NCBI GenBank assembly: GCA_965228065.1
Contig: OZ245788.1
Location: 4,650,001 to 4,714,000 of the forward strand
Reading direction: 5' to 3'
DNA length: 64,000 bases
Source of the DNA: Sphingobium_A sp965228065
Lineage (GTDB): Bacteria; Pseudomonadota; Alphaproteobacteria; Sphingomonadales; Sphingomonadaceae
Below the pieces are notes generated by a model. It did not search any database and was not told where the DNA came from. It worked only from the letters and a program-made list of their open reading frames with translations. Shown piece by piece: positions 9,177 through 17,997 of the stretch; position 1 is the first letter of the stretch, and each line of letters starts with the position of its first letter. The translations under genes and the position numbers were made by a program.

Positions 9177-10784
9177 TCAATATTGCAGCCGCATCGCCAG
9201 CAGAACCGACGCGATGAGTGACTCGTCGAAACCGCCTTGATCGGTCGAGTAGAGTTGCCCCGTCGCGCCGGCGCTCAGATTGCGGCTGAAATTGTGGTAG
9301 TAGGTGCCAGACACACCCGTGCCGAGGACATTGGGTGAAGCCGGTATGCCGCTCTTGTAATAATCGAGATAGGCGTTGAAATCGACGCCGGAATGGTCGG
9401 TCAATCCATAGCCGAAATAGGCTTGCGCAAACCAGCTCTCGTCCTTCACGCCATCCAGCGAGAAGGCATTGCCGATACGCGGCGCGAAATATTTGCGCTG
9501 TGCATAACCGGCGCCGAAGCCGAGCGAGATCGGTCCGCGCGACGCCGAATACAGCGCCGTAATGCCGCGATTGCGGAAATTGGCGGTGTTGATCGACTGG
9601 AACACGTCGTCGAGGCATCCACCCGCGCCGCCGGTCGCACCGAAGATGCAGCCATTCATGCCGCCGCCCATCCGGCTGCCCGCGACGTTGAAGTTGGTCG
9701 GCAGGCGCGACACATTGTCCTGCAACAGCCGGCCGAAGCTTTCGACACCGTCATAAACCACAACCGACACGCCCGATGCAGGCGAAAGCTGATGGCTCAG
9801 CGAACCGAAAAATGTCGTGCCGCCATAGCGTCGCCCGGCGCGCGCCTCGAGCTGGGTACGGCTGCTCGGCCGCCACATCACACCGGCGTCATAGATCAGC
9901 CCGTCCTGATCATAAGCAAGTTGCCGTGGCGATGCCGGATCGGTGGTGAAACGCCCGTCGCTTCCGACGACAGGCGCGCCATTCGCATCGCGAAGGGCGT
10001 CACGCTGGCTGATCTCGATATCCTCGTACCCGACCCCGCCGACAATCGCGAGCGTGGGGCTCACGGGGACAGTCAGGTCGCCGCGGACGAACTTGCCCTC
10101 ATAACGCTGATCGAGCTGCCCGACATTCTCGCGCTCGAAACCGCCGCTGACCTGCCAGCCCACGGGCAAATCGCCCGGCCGCATGCCGATGCTCGCGGTG
10201 ACGAGATGCGCAGTGGCATCGTCATAACCATCCAGCCGCGGCTGACCGGCGGGCAGGCGAACGCTCGTGCTGTCCTCCACCTTGGTGTAGCCGAAACGAT
10301 AGGCGGCGCCGATATCGAGCCCGCCCATGTTCGTCGACAGCGTCGGGCCGGCAAAGGCCGAGTAGATCTGGGTGGTATTGTCCGAGCGCGACCCGCCAAC
10401 TTGCGGTGCGGCGCCCCGCATATCGATGCGCGACCGTGTCGCGATGCCCCCCGCGTCGAACGACAGCAGATTGGGAACGAGCTGCTGGTGAATGCGCGCC
10501 AGGCCCGTGTGGTTGTCGTTGACGTCGATATTGCCATCATAATCGAAGCGTCGTTCGTAGCGATAGCTGATCTGGACCTCGGTCCGCGCATTGCGCACCG
10601 TTGCTTCGATGCCTGCCGACACCGCGGTATAGGTCAGCACATCCCCGCCATTGTTGAGATCCGCCTCGAACACCTGGCCGATCTCGATATAGGGCGAGAT
10701 CCGCTTCTCGGCATGGGCCGGCGCGGCAAGCATCGTCGACCCGAGGAGTCCGATGGCGATCAGGGCTCTATGATCCGCCCGCAT
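9177..10784 (-). CDS. XrtA-associated outer-membrane beta-barrel (TIGR03016-type)
   Basis: A 535-residue predicted outer-membrane protein. The signal peptide spans about residues 1-22 (HRALIAIGLLGSTMLAAPAHA). The mature region has alternating aromatic/polar beta strands throughout, and the protein ends VLLAMRLQY, a barrel-type C-terminal aromatic. This matches the PEP-CTERM-system-associated TIGR03016 family. It may form or assist the outer-membrane passage of the polysaccharide. The ATG at 10784 lies 2 nt after the kinase stop. The open frame runs much further upstream but would overlap the kinase gene, so the signal peptide fixes the start. Confidence 0.88.
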   Translation of the reverse strand: MRADHRALIAIGLLGSTMLAAPAHAEKRISPYIEIGQVFEADLNNGGDVLTYTAVSAGIEATVRNARTEVQISYRYERRFDYDGNIDVNDNHTGLARIHQQLVPNLLSFDAGGIATRSRIDMRGAAPQVGGSRSDNTTQIYSAFAGPTLSTNMGGLDIGAAYRFGYTKVEDSTSVRLPAGQPRLDGYDDATAHLVTASIGMRPGDLPVGWQVSGGFERENVGQLDQRYEGKFVRGDLTVPVSPTLAIVGGVGYEDIEISQRDALRDANGAPVVGSDGRFTTDPASPRQLAYDQDGLIYDAGVMWRPSSRTQLEARAGRRYGGTTFFGSLSHQLSPASGVSVVVYDGVESFGRLLQDNVSRLPTNFNVAGSRMGGGMNGCIFGATGGAGGCLDDVFQSINTANFRNRGITALYSASRGPISLGFGAGYAQRKYFAPRIGNAFSLDGVKDESWFAQAYFGYGLTDHSGVDFNAYLDYYKSGIPASPNVLGTGVSGTYYHNFSRNLSAGATGQLYSTDQGGFDESLIASVLLAMRLQY

Positions 10785-10786
10785 CG

Positions 10787-11770
10787 TCAATCTCCATATC
10801 CATAATAGGATCCGAAATTCCGCCCGCCCGACGCATAGGTCGTGGCGTTGAGCAGCAACTGGATGTTTTCGCAGCCCGACAGCAACCCGATCGCATCGCG
10901 CAGTTCGGCTTCGCTGGTCTTGTCCGCTTTCACCACCACCAGCGCCTGGCCCGCGTTGAGCGCAAGCACCGAGGCCGGCGACGCGGCCAGCACCGGCGGG
11001 GAATCGAATATGATGATACGCGACGGATTGGCGTCGAGCAGATCCTGCAACACGGTGCGGGTATGCGCAGATGCCAGCAACTCCGTATCGCTGTTGGTAT
11101 GCCGGCCGGCGGGCAACACCGACAGGCCGGGAATATCGGTCCGGATCACGCAATTTTCCACGGGCATCGATCGATCGGCAAGCGCGTCGAGCAGGCCCGG
11201 CCCCTGATCGAGCCCCAGCATCGCCACGATTTCGGGCTTGGCGAAATCGCCATCGACCAGCAGAACCTCGAGATCCTTCTCCGCCGCCATCGAAAGCGCC
11301 AGATTGAGCGCGCAGAACGTCTTGCCGTCATTGGGTTGCGCGGAGCAGACCAGGATCATCCGGCCGCGTGGCAGAGGCTTGCCGCCCTCGCCGCCCGTCG
11401 CTTCCTGCAGCAGCTGGCGCTTGACGATGCGAAACTCTTCGCTGAGCGCGCTGGCAGGCGCATCAGGCACGATCAAGCCCGCTTCGCGCAGCAGATCGCG
11501 ATCGACCCTGCCATAGCGACCGCCAAAGGACTTCGGCACAAATAAGGGCGCAGCCCTGGACACCGGGGCAACCGGCGCGGCGACCGCGTCCGGCACCGGA
11601 TGCGGATGATCCACCGCGACGACGGGTTCGCTCGGCGGCGCAGGCTTCGGCGCGGGCGCGCTGGGCAGCACGGGAGCGCCCTGCTCGATCGCCTTGCGGA
11701 AATCAAACTGTTCGGAGGCACGCTCCAGCAGCGATCCACGCGCCTTGATCGGGGTGTGCTTGTTCACCAT
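10787..11770 (-). CDS. XrtA-associated tyrosine autokinase (BY-kinase)
   Basis: A 327-residue cytoplasmic BY-kinase (TIGR03018-type), the partner of the Wzz-like gene just upstream. The Walker A motif is CSAQPNDGKTFCALNLALS, Walker A' is VLLVDGDFAKP and Walker B is IIIFDSPPVL. The C-terminus GRNFGSYYGYGD is a short tyrosine cluster that may be the autophosphorylation site. The region before the ATPase is Pro/Ala-rich. Such kinases cycle between phosphorylated and free states to control chain length and export. The ATG at 11770 has an aggag-like ribosome-binding site and lies 7 nt after the Wzz-like stop. Upstream frame extensions are low-complexity. Confidence 0.92.
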   Translation of the reverse strand: MVNKHTPIKARGSLLERASEQFDFRKAIEQGAPVLPSAPAPKPAPPSEPVVAVDHPHPVPDAVAAPVAPVSRAAPLFVPKSFGGRYGRVDRDLLREAGLIVPDAPASALSEEFRIVKRQLLQEATGGEGGKPLPRGRMILVCSAQPNDGKTFCALNLALSMAAEKDLEVLLVDGDFAKPEIVAMLGLDQGPGLLDALADRSMPVENCVIRTDIPGLSVLPAGRHTNSDTELLASAHTRTVLQDLLDANPSRIIIFDSPPVLAASPASVLALNAGQALVVVKADKTSEAELRDAIGLLSGCENIQLLLNATTYASGGRNFGSYYGYGD

Positions 11771-11777
11771 AGCCTCC

Positions 11778-13328
11778 TCAGGCGACCATGCCGCGCTGGA
11801 CGAATTCGACGAGCAGCAGCAACACAAAGGCCCCGGCCAACCCGGCCGTTCCACCTGCGAACCATTTCATGCGCTTGCGTCGCTCGGCGCGTTGCGCGTC
11901 GGTCAACATCTCGGTGATCGAGCCGATGACAGGCAAGCCGCTTGCCTTGGCCAGCCGGTCGGCCGTCGTATAGGTCGTCTTGAGCTGGCTCATGGCAAAG
12001 GCTGCACCGACACCACCGCCCAGACCGACGACAAGAACGAGCGCAAGCAGCAGCACACGATTGGGCGCCACCGGCACGCGCGGCTGCGCGGGTGGATCGA
12101 TCACCTTGAAACTGACCGCATCGGTTTCGCTCTGCACCTGGCCGCGCAGCTTCACCTGTTCGCGATCGGTCAGCATCTTGTCATATTGCTGCTTGAGCAC
12201 TTCATAGTCGCGGTTGATCCGCGCCTGCTCCGCGACGACACCTGGATCGGCATCCTGCCGCGCAAGAAGCTGGTTGGTGTCGGACTGGATCTGATTTTTG
12301 CGCGCGGTCAGCGCGGCAACCGTCGCCTGCTTCTCCGCCTGCATCGCACGCAGCGAGATATAGAGCGGGTTCGCCGCATTGGTCGCGGGATTACCGCCGG
12401 TCCGCCGCTCTGCCGCAGCCGCGGCGCGAGCGGCACCAAGCTGGTTCTGAAGCGAAATCACGTCGGGATAATTGTCCGTCCAGCCGCGTGCGCGGGCGTC
12501 GGCAAGCTGTCCCTCGATCTGGGCCAGTCGCGTGACCGCAGGGCCGGCAACCCCACCCAGGCCCGGCGTGGATGTGCTTGCGGCGGTTCCCGCGATCTGG
12601 GCATTGACCGTGGTCAGCGCACTCTGGGCAGAAACCAGATCGGCCTCGATCCGCGAAACCTCGGCACGCGATGCCTGCAGCCGTTCCGCCATCGAGCCGG
12701 CGCCCGGCAACAGGCCCATATATTGCTGTTCGAAGGCGAGGCGCTTCTGATCGGCGTCCTGAAGCTGTTTCTCGCGTTCGACGAGCTGGGCATCGAGGAA
12801 TTTGAGCGACTGGCTGTTGACGGCGCGGTCGCCCGCCAGATTTTCCTCGACGAAGATGTCGATCAGCTTCTGGACGATGTCGCGCGCCAGCTTGGCGTTC
12901 TGCGCATCGGACATGTCGGGCTGCTTGACGGTCGCGGTGATCTGGAACGTGCCTTCCTGAAGAGGATCGGCAACAACCTTGATGCTTTTCTGCAGGCCGG
13001 CGGCGCGCGCGGTGATCGCCGCGTCATTGGTCGCCTTCAGGCTCAGATCGGTGCTGCGCACGACCTTTTCGAGATTGACCGTCGAGGTCAACGTACCGCG
13101 AACCCGATCGATATCCTTTTGCCGCTGCACCGCTTCGATGCCGCCGCTGTCGGGCAGGATCGTACGCATCTGCACGAACACGCGCGCCTGCGACTCATAG
13201 CTGTTCGGGATCATCGCGACGATCAGCCAGCCGATCAGGCAAATCGCCCAGGCGACGGCAAGCGCCAGCCAGCGTCGATGCCACACACCGTGCAGCAGGA
13301 TCCGGACTTCCTCGAAAAGGCTGTTCAT
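11778..13328 (-). CDS. XrtA-associated chain-length determinant (Wzz-like)
   Basis: A 516-residue polysaccharide co-polymerase of the exosortase-associated Wzz family (TIGR03007). An N-terminal membrane segment spans about residues 20-40 (WLALAVAWAICLIGWLIVAM). A long periplasmic domain with extended coiled coil follows (about residues 160-400, rich in Gln/Arg/Ala). A proline-rich approach, PPAQPRVPVAPN, leads to two C-terminal membrane segments, of which the last (TAGLAGAFVLLLLVEFVQ) ends the protein. It should set exopolysaccharide chain length together with the adjacent kinase. The operon order lipoprotein, Wzz-like, kinase is standard for this system. Confidence 0.93.
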   Translation of the reverse strand: MNSLFEEVRILLHGVWHRRWLALAVAWAICLIGWLIVAMIPNSYESQARVFVQMRTILPDSGGIEAVQRQKDIDRVRGTLTSTVNLEKVVRSTDLSLKATNDAAITARAAGLQKSIKVVADPLQEGTFQITATVKQPDMSDAQNAKLARDIVQKLIDIFVEENLAGDRAVNSQSLKFLDAQLVEREKQLQDADQKRLAFEQQYMGLLPGAGSMAERLQASRAEVSRIEADLVSAQSALTTVNAQIAGTAASTSTPGLGGVAGPAVTRLAQIEGQLADARARGWTDNYPDVISLQNQLGAARAAAAAERRTGGNPATNAANPLYISLRAMQAEKQATVAALTARKNQIQSDTNQLLARQDADPGVVAEQARINRDYEVLKQQYDKMLTDREQVKLRGQVQSETDAVSFKVIDPPAQPRVPVAPNRVLLLALVLVVGLGGGVGAAFAMSQLKTTYTTADRLAKASGLPVIGSITEMLTDAQRAERRKRMKWFAGGTAGLAGAFVLLLLVEFVQRGMVA

Positions 13329-13358
13329 GAGTGTCTATCGTCCCCCAGGAGTTCGCGT

Positions 13359-14009
13359 TCAGAACGCGCTTTCGGGAATGATGATGACGTCGCCGGGTTC
13401 GAGGCGGACGTTGGCGGACGAATCCCCCTGCTTGAGCAGGCGGCCGATCTTGAGCTGATATTCGCGCTGCTTGCCGGTCCCCTTGTCGAAGCGGACCAGG
13501 CGCGCGCGATTGCCCGCTGCGAATTCGGACAGGCCACCGACCGCGATCATCGCGTCGAGCAGCGTCATGTTCGCGCGATAGGGCAAGGATGCCGGCTTTT
13601 CCGTCGCACCGACAACGCGGATCTGCTGCGAATAGGTGCCGGAGAAATTGTCGACGATGACCGAGACCAGCGGATCCTTGATATATTCGCCAAGCTGGAT
13701 TTTCAGATCCTGCGCCAGCATCGCCGGTGTCTTGCCGACTGCGGGCATGTCCGCGATCAACGGCGTGGTGATGCGGCCATCGGGACGGACCTGAACCTTG
13801 GCGCCGAGTTCGGGGTTGCGCCAGACGAAGATGGTCAGCTGGTCGAGCGGGCCGATGATATAGTCTTCCCCCGGCCCTTCCTGCATGGAAACAAAGGCTG
13901 CGGGCGGCAACTGCCCACCGGTGGCGGAACCGGTTGCGCATCCGGAGAGCGAGAGGGCCGTCATGCCCACGCCCAGCATCAGCTTTGAGATCCTGCCCGA
14001 ACCACGCAT
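13359..14009 (-). CDS. XrtA-associated polysaccharide export lipoprotein (Wza-like)
   Basis: A 216-residue outer-membrane polysaccharide export protein (TIGR03027-type). The signal peptide ends in a lipobox LSLSGCATG, with the lipid-anchored Cys at about residue 23. A poly-export domain (DYIIGPLDQLTIFVWRNPEL) and SLBB-type ligand-binding domains (QIRVVGATEKPASLPYRANM) follow. It probably forms the periplasmic/outer-membrane export channel with the Wzz-like protein. The ATG at 14009 has the ribosome-binding site aaaggtgg five bases upstream, whereas a longer frame from 14066 adds a highly basic stretch before the signal peptide. It is the first gene of the left operon. Confidence 0.93.
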   Translation of the reverse strand: MRGSGRISKLMLGVGMTALSLSGCATGSATGGQLPPAAFVSMQEGPGEDYIIGPLDQLTIFVWRNPELGAKVQVRPDGRITTPLIADMPAVGKTPAMLAQDLKIQLGEYIKDPLVSVIVDNFSGTYSQQIRVVGATEKPASLPYRANMTLLDAMIAVGGLSEFAAGNRARLVRFDKGTGKQREYQLKIGRLLKQGDSSANVRLEPGDVIIIPESAF

Positions 14010-14123
14010 TGTTACCACCTTTTCCGGCCGTTCCGAACGCCTTCCACCCCGCTTGACGGCGTGCATGAGGATGCCCGAAGATGCGGTGGCTTCTGCCAGA
14101 AAAAGGTGAAAATTGTGTTAGGA

Positions 14124-14152
14124 AGGGTAGTTAATCACCCGACTGACGTCAA
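14124..14152 (-). promoter_or_regulatory. Possible promoter of the XrtA export operon
   Basis: On the minus strand TTGACG (14147-14152) is followed after 17 nt by TACCCT (14124-14129). It lies in the only sizeable gap (139 nt) of this strand between 1.5 and 16.9 kb and points at the export lipoprotein start, 115 nt away. The -35 element overlaps the decarboxylase stop codon. The -10 match is weak. Confidence 0.35.
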
Positions 14153-15381
14153 TTGCCAAGCAGAATTTCCGTTGCAGCACCGTGACCTAGGAAGGCAGAA
14201 GGGCTCGCGCTGGCACCATAGGCGCCGGCCATGAAGACCGCAACGACATCCCCCACATCCGCACGCGGCAGGCCGATCTGATTGCCCAGCACGTCCAGTG
14301 GGGTGCACAGGCACCCGACCACCGTCGCGCTTTCCTCCACCTCCGCGCCGAACCGCGTGGCAACCGCCAGCGGATAGTTGCGGCGCACGACCGTGCCGAA
14401 ATTGCCGCTGGCCGCAAGCTGATGATGCAGGCCACCATCGGTGATCAGGAATGTCTCGCCATGGCTCTGTTTGCGATCGATAACCCGTGCCAGATAGACG
14501 CCGCATTCGCCGACCAGCCAGCGACCAAGCTCGATCGCAAAGTCGGTTTTCGCCAGGACTTCGGGCCTCGCCTCCAAAGTCTCAGCCAGCGCATCGCCGA
14601 TCCGGGCGATGTCGAGCGGCACTTCGTTCGGGAAATAGGGGATGCCGAACCCGCCGCCGAGATTGACGTGCAGTGGCGCCATAGCGGCCTCCTCCCCCAG
14701 TCGCGCCGCGAGTGCGACCGTTGCGGTCTGGGTTTCGATCAGGGCTTCGGGGTCGAGCGCCTGCGAACCGCTATAGATATGGAAACCGCGCCATTCGGCG
14801 CCCTCCGCCTCTATCCGCCGGACCAGGGCGGGCACCCGCGCCGCATCCACACCGAAGGCGGTGGGCCGCCCGCCCATGCGCATGCCCGACCCCTTGAGTT
14901 CATAATCGGGATTGACGCGAACCGCGAGCCGCGGCCGCGTACCGATCCGCCCGGCGATGACGAAGGCGCGCTCCGCTTCGCCTTCGGATTCGCAGTTGAG
15001 CGTGACCCCCGCGGAAATCGCCGCGGCGATTTCCGCGTCGCGCTTGCCCGGCCCGGCAAAAGACATGTGCCCGGCCACCGCCCCCGCGGCGAGCGCCAGG
15101 CGCATTTCGCCCACTGACGCGACGTCGATACCGTCGACGATCGACGTCATGGCGGCGAGCAGGGACGCGTTGGGATTGGCCTTCATCGCATAATGCAAAG
15201 ACAATGCCGGTGGCATTGCCGCGCGCAGCGCATCGAACCGGCGACGAACGATGCCGAGGTCATAGACGAACAGCGGCGTCTCCCCGACGTCGCCGATAAT
15301 GTCCGACACACGACGTCCGGCAATCAGAAGCTCTCCATCCTCGCCCTGGAAATCGGCGGGCACCTGCCCCATCGGCTTCAT
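14149..15381 (-). CDS. XrtA-associated PLP-dependent decarboxylase (fold III)
   Basis: A 410-residue enzyme of the ornithine/diaminopimelate decarboxylase fold, exosortase A-associated type (TIGR03099). The PLP-binding lysine lies in LHYAMKANPNAS. The phosphate-binding glycine run is NLGGGFGIPYF, and the C-terminal active-site Cys and Tyr are in GCLCTPLDV and MAGAYGASA. Members should decarboxylate an amino acid or an aminoacyl intermediate, but the true substrate is unknown. The ATG at 15381 overlaps the ligase stop (ATGA), so decarboxylase and ligase are translationally coupled, consistent with consecutive steps. A longer open frame upstream is an artefact. Confidence 0.92.
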   Translation of the reverse strand: MKPMGQVPADFQGEDGELLIAGRRVSDIIGDVGETPLFVYDLGIVRRRFDALRAAMPPALSLHYAMKANPNASLLAAMTSIVDGIDVASVGEMRLALAAGAVAGHMSFAGPGKRDAEIAAAISAGVTLNCESEGEAERAFVIAGRIGTRPRLAVRVNPDYELKGSGMRMGGRPTAFGVDAARVPALVRRIEAEGAEWRGFHIYSGSQALDPEALIETQTATVALAARLGEEAAMAPLHVNLGGGFGIPYFPNEVPLDIARIGDALAETLEARPEVLAKTDFAIELGRWLVGECGVYLARVIDRKQSHGETFLITDGGLHHQLAASGNFGTVVRRNYPLAVATRFGAEVEESATVVGCLCTPLDVLGNQIGLPRADVGDVVAVFMAGAYGASASPSAFLGHGAATEILLGN

Positions 15382-16916
15382 GCGCCATGCTCCTTGCGAA
15401 TGGCGGCCCGGTCGAGCTTGCCGTTGGGATTGCGCGGCAATTCCTCCCGCACCAATATGTCGCGCGGCTGCATATAGCCGGGCAATTCGGCCTTCAGCCA
15501 GGATCGCAACCGATCCTCCGCATCCTCGCCGAACGGACGGACCACGAGCAGGATCGCCTGCCCCAGCCGCTCGTCGGGAACGCCCAGTGCCACGGCCTCG
15601 ACCGCGGCCCCGCTCGAGATGGCAGCCTCCTCCACTTCGGTGGGGCTGATGCGATTGCCGGCCGATTTGATCATCTCGTCGGCTCGCGCGACGAAGCTGT
15701 GCAGCCCTTGCGCGTCGCGAACCACCCGATCGCCGGAGAACACGGCGGTGCCGCCCATCCGCGATGCGGCTGGCGCAGGCTTGTAGCGTTCGGCCGTGCG
15801 TTCGGAGTCGCGCCAATAGCCCTGGGCCACCAGCGGCCCGGCATGAACCAGTTCGCCAGGCTCACCATCGTCAGTGATGCTGCCATCGGGACGGACCACG
15901 AGGATCTCGGCAAAGGGGATTGCCTTGCCCATCGAACCCGGATTGGAATCGACGAGACCCGGGTCCAGATAGGTCGACCGAAACGCTTCGGTCAGTCCGT
16001 ACATCAGATAGAGTTCGGCTTCGGAAAACAGCGTGCGCAGCTTGCGCACCAGCGGGATCGGCACCGCCCCACCCGAATTGGTCAGCCGCTTGAGCAATTG
16101 CGGCACGTCGTCCGGCCAGGGCGTCTCGGCCAACTGCACCCAGAGTGGCGGCACACCGGCCAATGTCGACACGCCGTGCCTCTCCACCGCCTTGATGACG
16201 TCACGCGGCGTCAGATAATCGAGTGGGATCACCGATCCGCCGGCGACCCAGGTGCTGAAAAGCTGATTCTGCCCATAATCGAAGCTGAACGGCAGGACGC
16301 ACAGCGTCCGGTCTGCCGGAGTCAGCTTGAGATAATGCGCAACGCTGACCGCGCCGAGCCAGAGATTCGTGTGGTTGAGCACCACCCCTTTGGGCCGTCC
16401 GGTCGAACCCGATGTATAGAGGATCTCGACAAGATCGGACGGATCGGCGGACGACAGCGGCAGCGCGTCGTCGTGATAGATCGCATTCTCGTCGGTTTCG
16501 ATCGGGCAATCGACATCGCCCGGGTCCAGCGTGGCGGCGCGGCTTTCGTTGGTGATCAGCAGCTTCGCGCCGCAATCGCTCATGATGTGCGAAATCTGCG
16601 ATCGCTTGAGCAAAGGATTGAGCGGGACATAGATCAATCCCGCGCGCGCCGCGGCGAGCGGCATGATGCAGGCAAGCTGGGTTTTGGCCAGCCAGGCAGC
16701 AACGCGATCGCCCGATTCCAGGCCGCGCGCGCGCAATCCCGCGGCAGCACGACCCACCAGCGCATCGAGCGCGGCATAGTCGAGCGTCCCGGAACGAAGC
16801 ACAAGCGCAGGCGCATGGGCATCGCCTTTGGAGAGAATATGGTCTAGCGGCTGAGGAACGGGATCGGGTTGCGGCACTTTTGCTCCACCGGGTTCTGTCG
16901 TGTTCCAGGGGGACAT
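15378..16916 (-). CDS. XrtA-associated AMP-forming acyl-CoA/ACP ligase
   Basis: A 512-residue adenylate-forming enzyme (TIGR03098-type). The P-loop-like AMP motif is ILYTSGSTGRPKGVVLNHTN, and YLMYGLTEAFRST and NRISPTEVEEA are later core motifs. The catalytic lysine lies near the C-terminus in PRNPNGKLDRA. It probably activates an acyl or amino acid as an adenylate and loads it on CoA or on the acyl carrier protein encoded at 17998. The ATG at 16916 is used here. A GTG at 16877 (residue 14) is an alternative that would widen the gap to the divergent gene. The N-terminal 13 residues are not typical of the family. Confidence 0.9.
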   Translation of the reverse strand: MSPWNTTEPGGAKVPQPDPVPQPLDHILSKGDAHAPALVLRSGTLDYAALDALVGRAAAGLRARGLESGDRVAAWLAKTQLACIMPLAAARAGLIYVPLNPLLKRSQISHIMSDCGAKLLITNESRAATLDPGDVDCPIETDENAIYHDDALPLSSADPSDLVEILYTSGSTGRPKGVVLNHTNLWLGAVSVAHYLKLTPADRTLCVLPFSFDYGQNQLFSTWVAGGSVIPLDYLTPRDVIKAVERHGVSTLAGVPPLWVQLAETPWPDDVPQLLKRLTNSGGAVPIPLVRKLRTLFSEAELYLMYGLTEAFRSTYLDPGLVDSNPGSMGKAIPFAEILVVRPDGSITDDGEPGELVHAGPLVAQGYWRDSERTAERYKPAPAASRMGGTAVFSGDRVVRDAQGLHSFVARADEMIKSAGNRISPTEVEEAAISSGAAVEAVALGVPDERLGQAILLVVRPFGEDAEDRLRSWLKAELPGYMQPRDILVREELPRNPNGKLDRAAIRKEHGA

Positions 16917-16922
16917 AGCGCA

Positions 16923-17963
16923 TTGTGGGTTAAGGGCGAGTATTTCGACGATTTCGATGCCGTAGAGGCCGCAGCGCGCGGATCACTCGATCGCGCGGCA
17001 CAGTCTGCGCTCTTCGATCGGCTCGAATGGTTTCGCCGGATCTGGGCGCATTGCCCGCCGGGCATCCGTCCATTGATCGTGCGCGCCGTGAGCGAAAAGG
17101 CGCAAGCTTGGCTGTTTCTGGCGCGAACCGAAACGGGCGCGCTGACCGGGCTCGCAAGCTGGTATACCTTGGCCTTTCGCCCGGTCTTCACCGGCAATCC
17201 GAGCGATGCGGTGAAGCTGCGACTGCTGATCGCGATCGCCGCACGATTGAAGGCGCGGCGCCTGGGCGTGAGCCGGATCACCCTGCGTCCCGTTCCGGTC
17301 GAGGACGGAACCGCCGAATTGATCGCGCGCGCCTTCGGCAAACGCGGCTGGTCCGCCTCTCGCGCGCCGGCGACGGTCAACTGGATTGCCGATCTGACGG
17401 ACAAGGATTTTGCGACCTATTGGGCGGAGCGCCCTGGCCAGGTGCGCAGCACCGTCCAGCGCAAGGGCAAGAAGGGGGTCGTCACGATCGAGATTCTCGA
17501 CCGGTTCGATGACGATGCCTGGGCCGCCTATGAGGATATCTATGCGCAGAGCTGGAAGGGTGACGAAGGATCGCCCGAATTCCTGCGTGCCATGGCCGAG
17601 GCAGAAGGTGCGGCGGGCGCACTGAGGATCGGGCTTGCCCGGATCGAGGAGCGTCCGGTCGCCGCACAATTATGGACCGTCGAAAACGGCACCGCCATCA
17701 TCCACAAGCTCGCTTATGTCGAGGATGCCGCCGAGCATTCTCCGGGATCGCTGCTCAGCGCCGCTCTGTTCGAACGGATCATCGGCGATGGCGTGACCGC
17801 AATCGACTATGGGACCGGCAACGACCGCTACAAGGCGGACTGGATGGACCGTTCGCGCCCGCTGGAGCAGATCGATCTCTACAATCTGCGCACATTGGGC
17901 GGACTCGCCGGCGCGGCACGCGCCAGGCTCGTCCGGCTTGTTCGCCGCCGCCCTGTCGATTAG
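16923..17963 (+). CDS. GNAT/FemAB-like acyltransferase in XrtA biosynthetic block
   Basis: A 346-residue protein with a BioF2/FemAB-like GNAT fold. Core segments include RPGQVRSTVQRKGKKGV, RIGLARIEERPVAAQLWTVE and the FemAB-like YGTGNDRYKADWMD near the C-terminus. It is the second FemAB-type gene in the locus. Candidate roles are transfer of an acyl or aminoacyl group from the neighbouring carrier protein to a polysaccharide or lipid, which is inference. I chose a TTG start at 16923 because an agggggac ribosome-binding site sits 7-13 nt upstream. The open frame extends to 16869 but would lie inside the divergent ligase gene. Confidence 0.82.
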   Translation: MWVKGEYFDDFDAVEAAARGSLDRAAQSALFDRLEWFRRIWAHCPPGIRPLIVRAVSEKAQAWLFLARTETGALTGLASWYTLAFRPVFTGNPSDAVKLRLLIAIAARLKARRLGVSRITLRPVPVEDGTAELIARAFGKRGWSASRAPATVNWIADLTDKDFATYWAERPGQVRSTVQRKGKKGVVTIEILDRFDDDAWAAYEDIYAQSWKGDEGSPEFLRAMAEAEGAAGALRIGLARIEERPVAAQLWTVENGTAIIHKLAYVEDAAEHSPGSLLSAALFERIIGDGVTAIDYGTGNDRYKADWMDRSRPLEQIDLYNLRTLGGLAGAARARLVRLVRRRPVD

Positions 17964-17997
17964 GGCGTCTCCGGAAAGCTGAAAATGGGGTCTTGGC

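Noticed and set aside
11694..13988. 764-codon open frame on the plus strand
   Set aside because: It lies opposite the Wzz-like and lipoprotein genes, which have clear domains. Long antisense frames are expected at this GC content, and the translation is His/Arg/Gln-rich with no recognisable motif.
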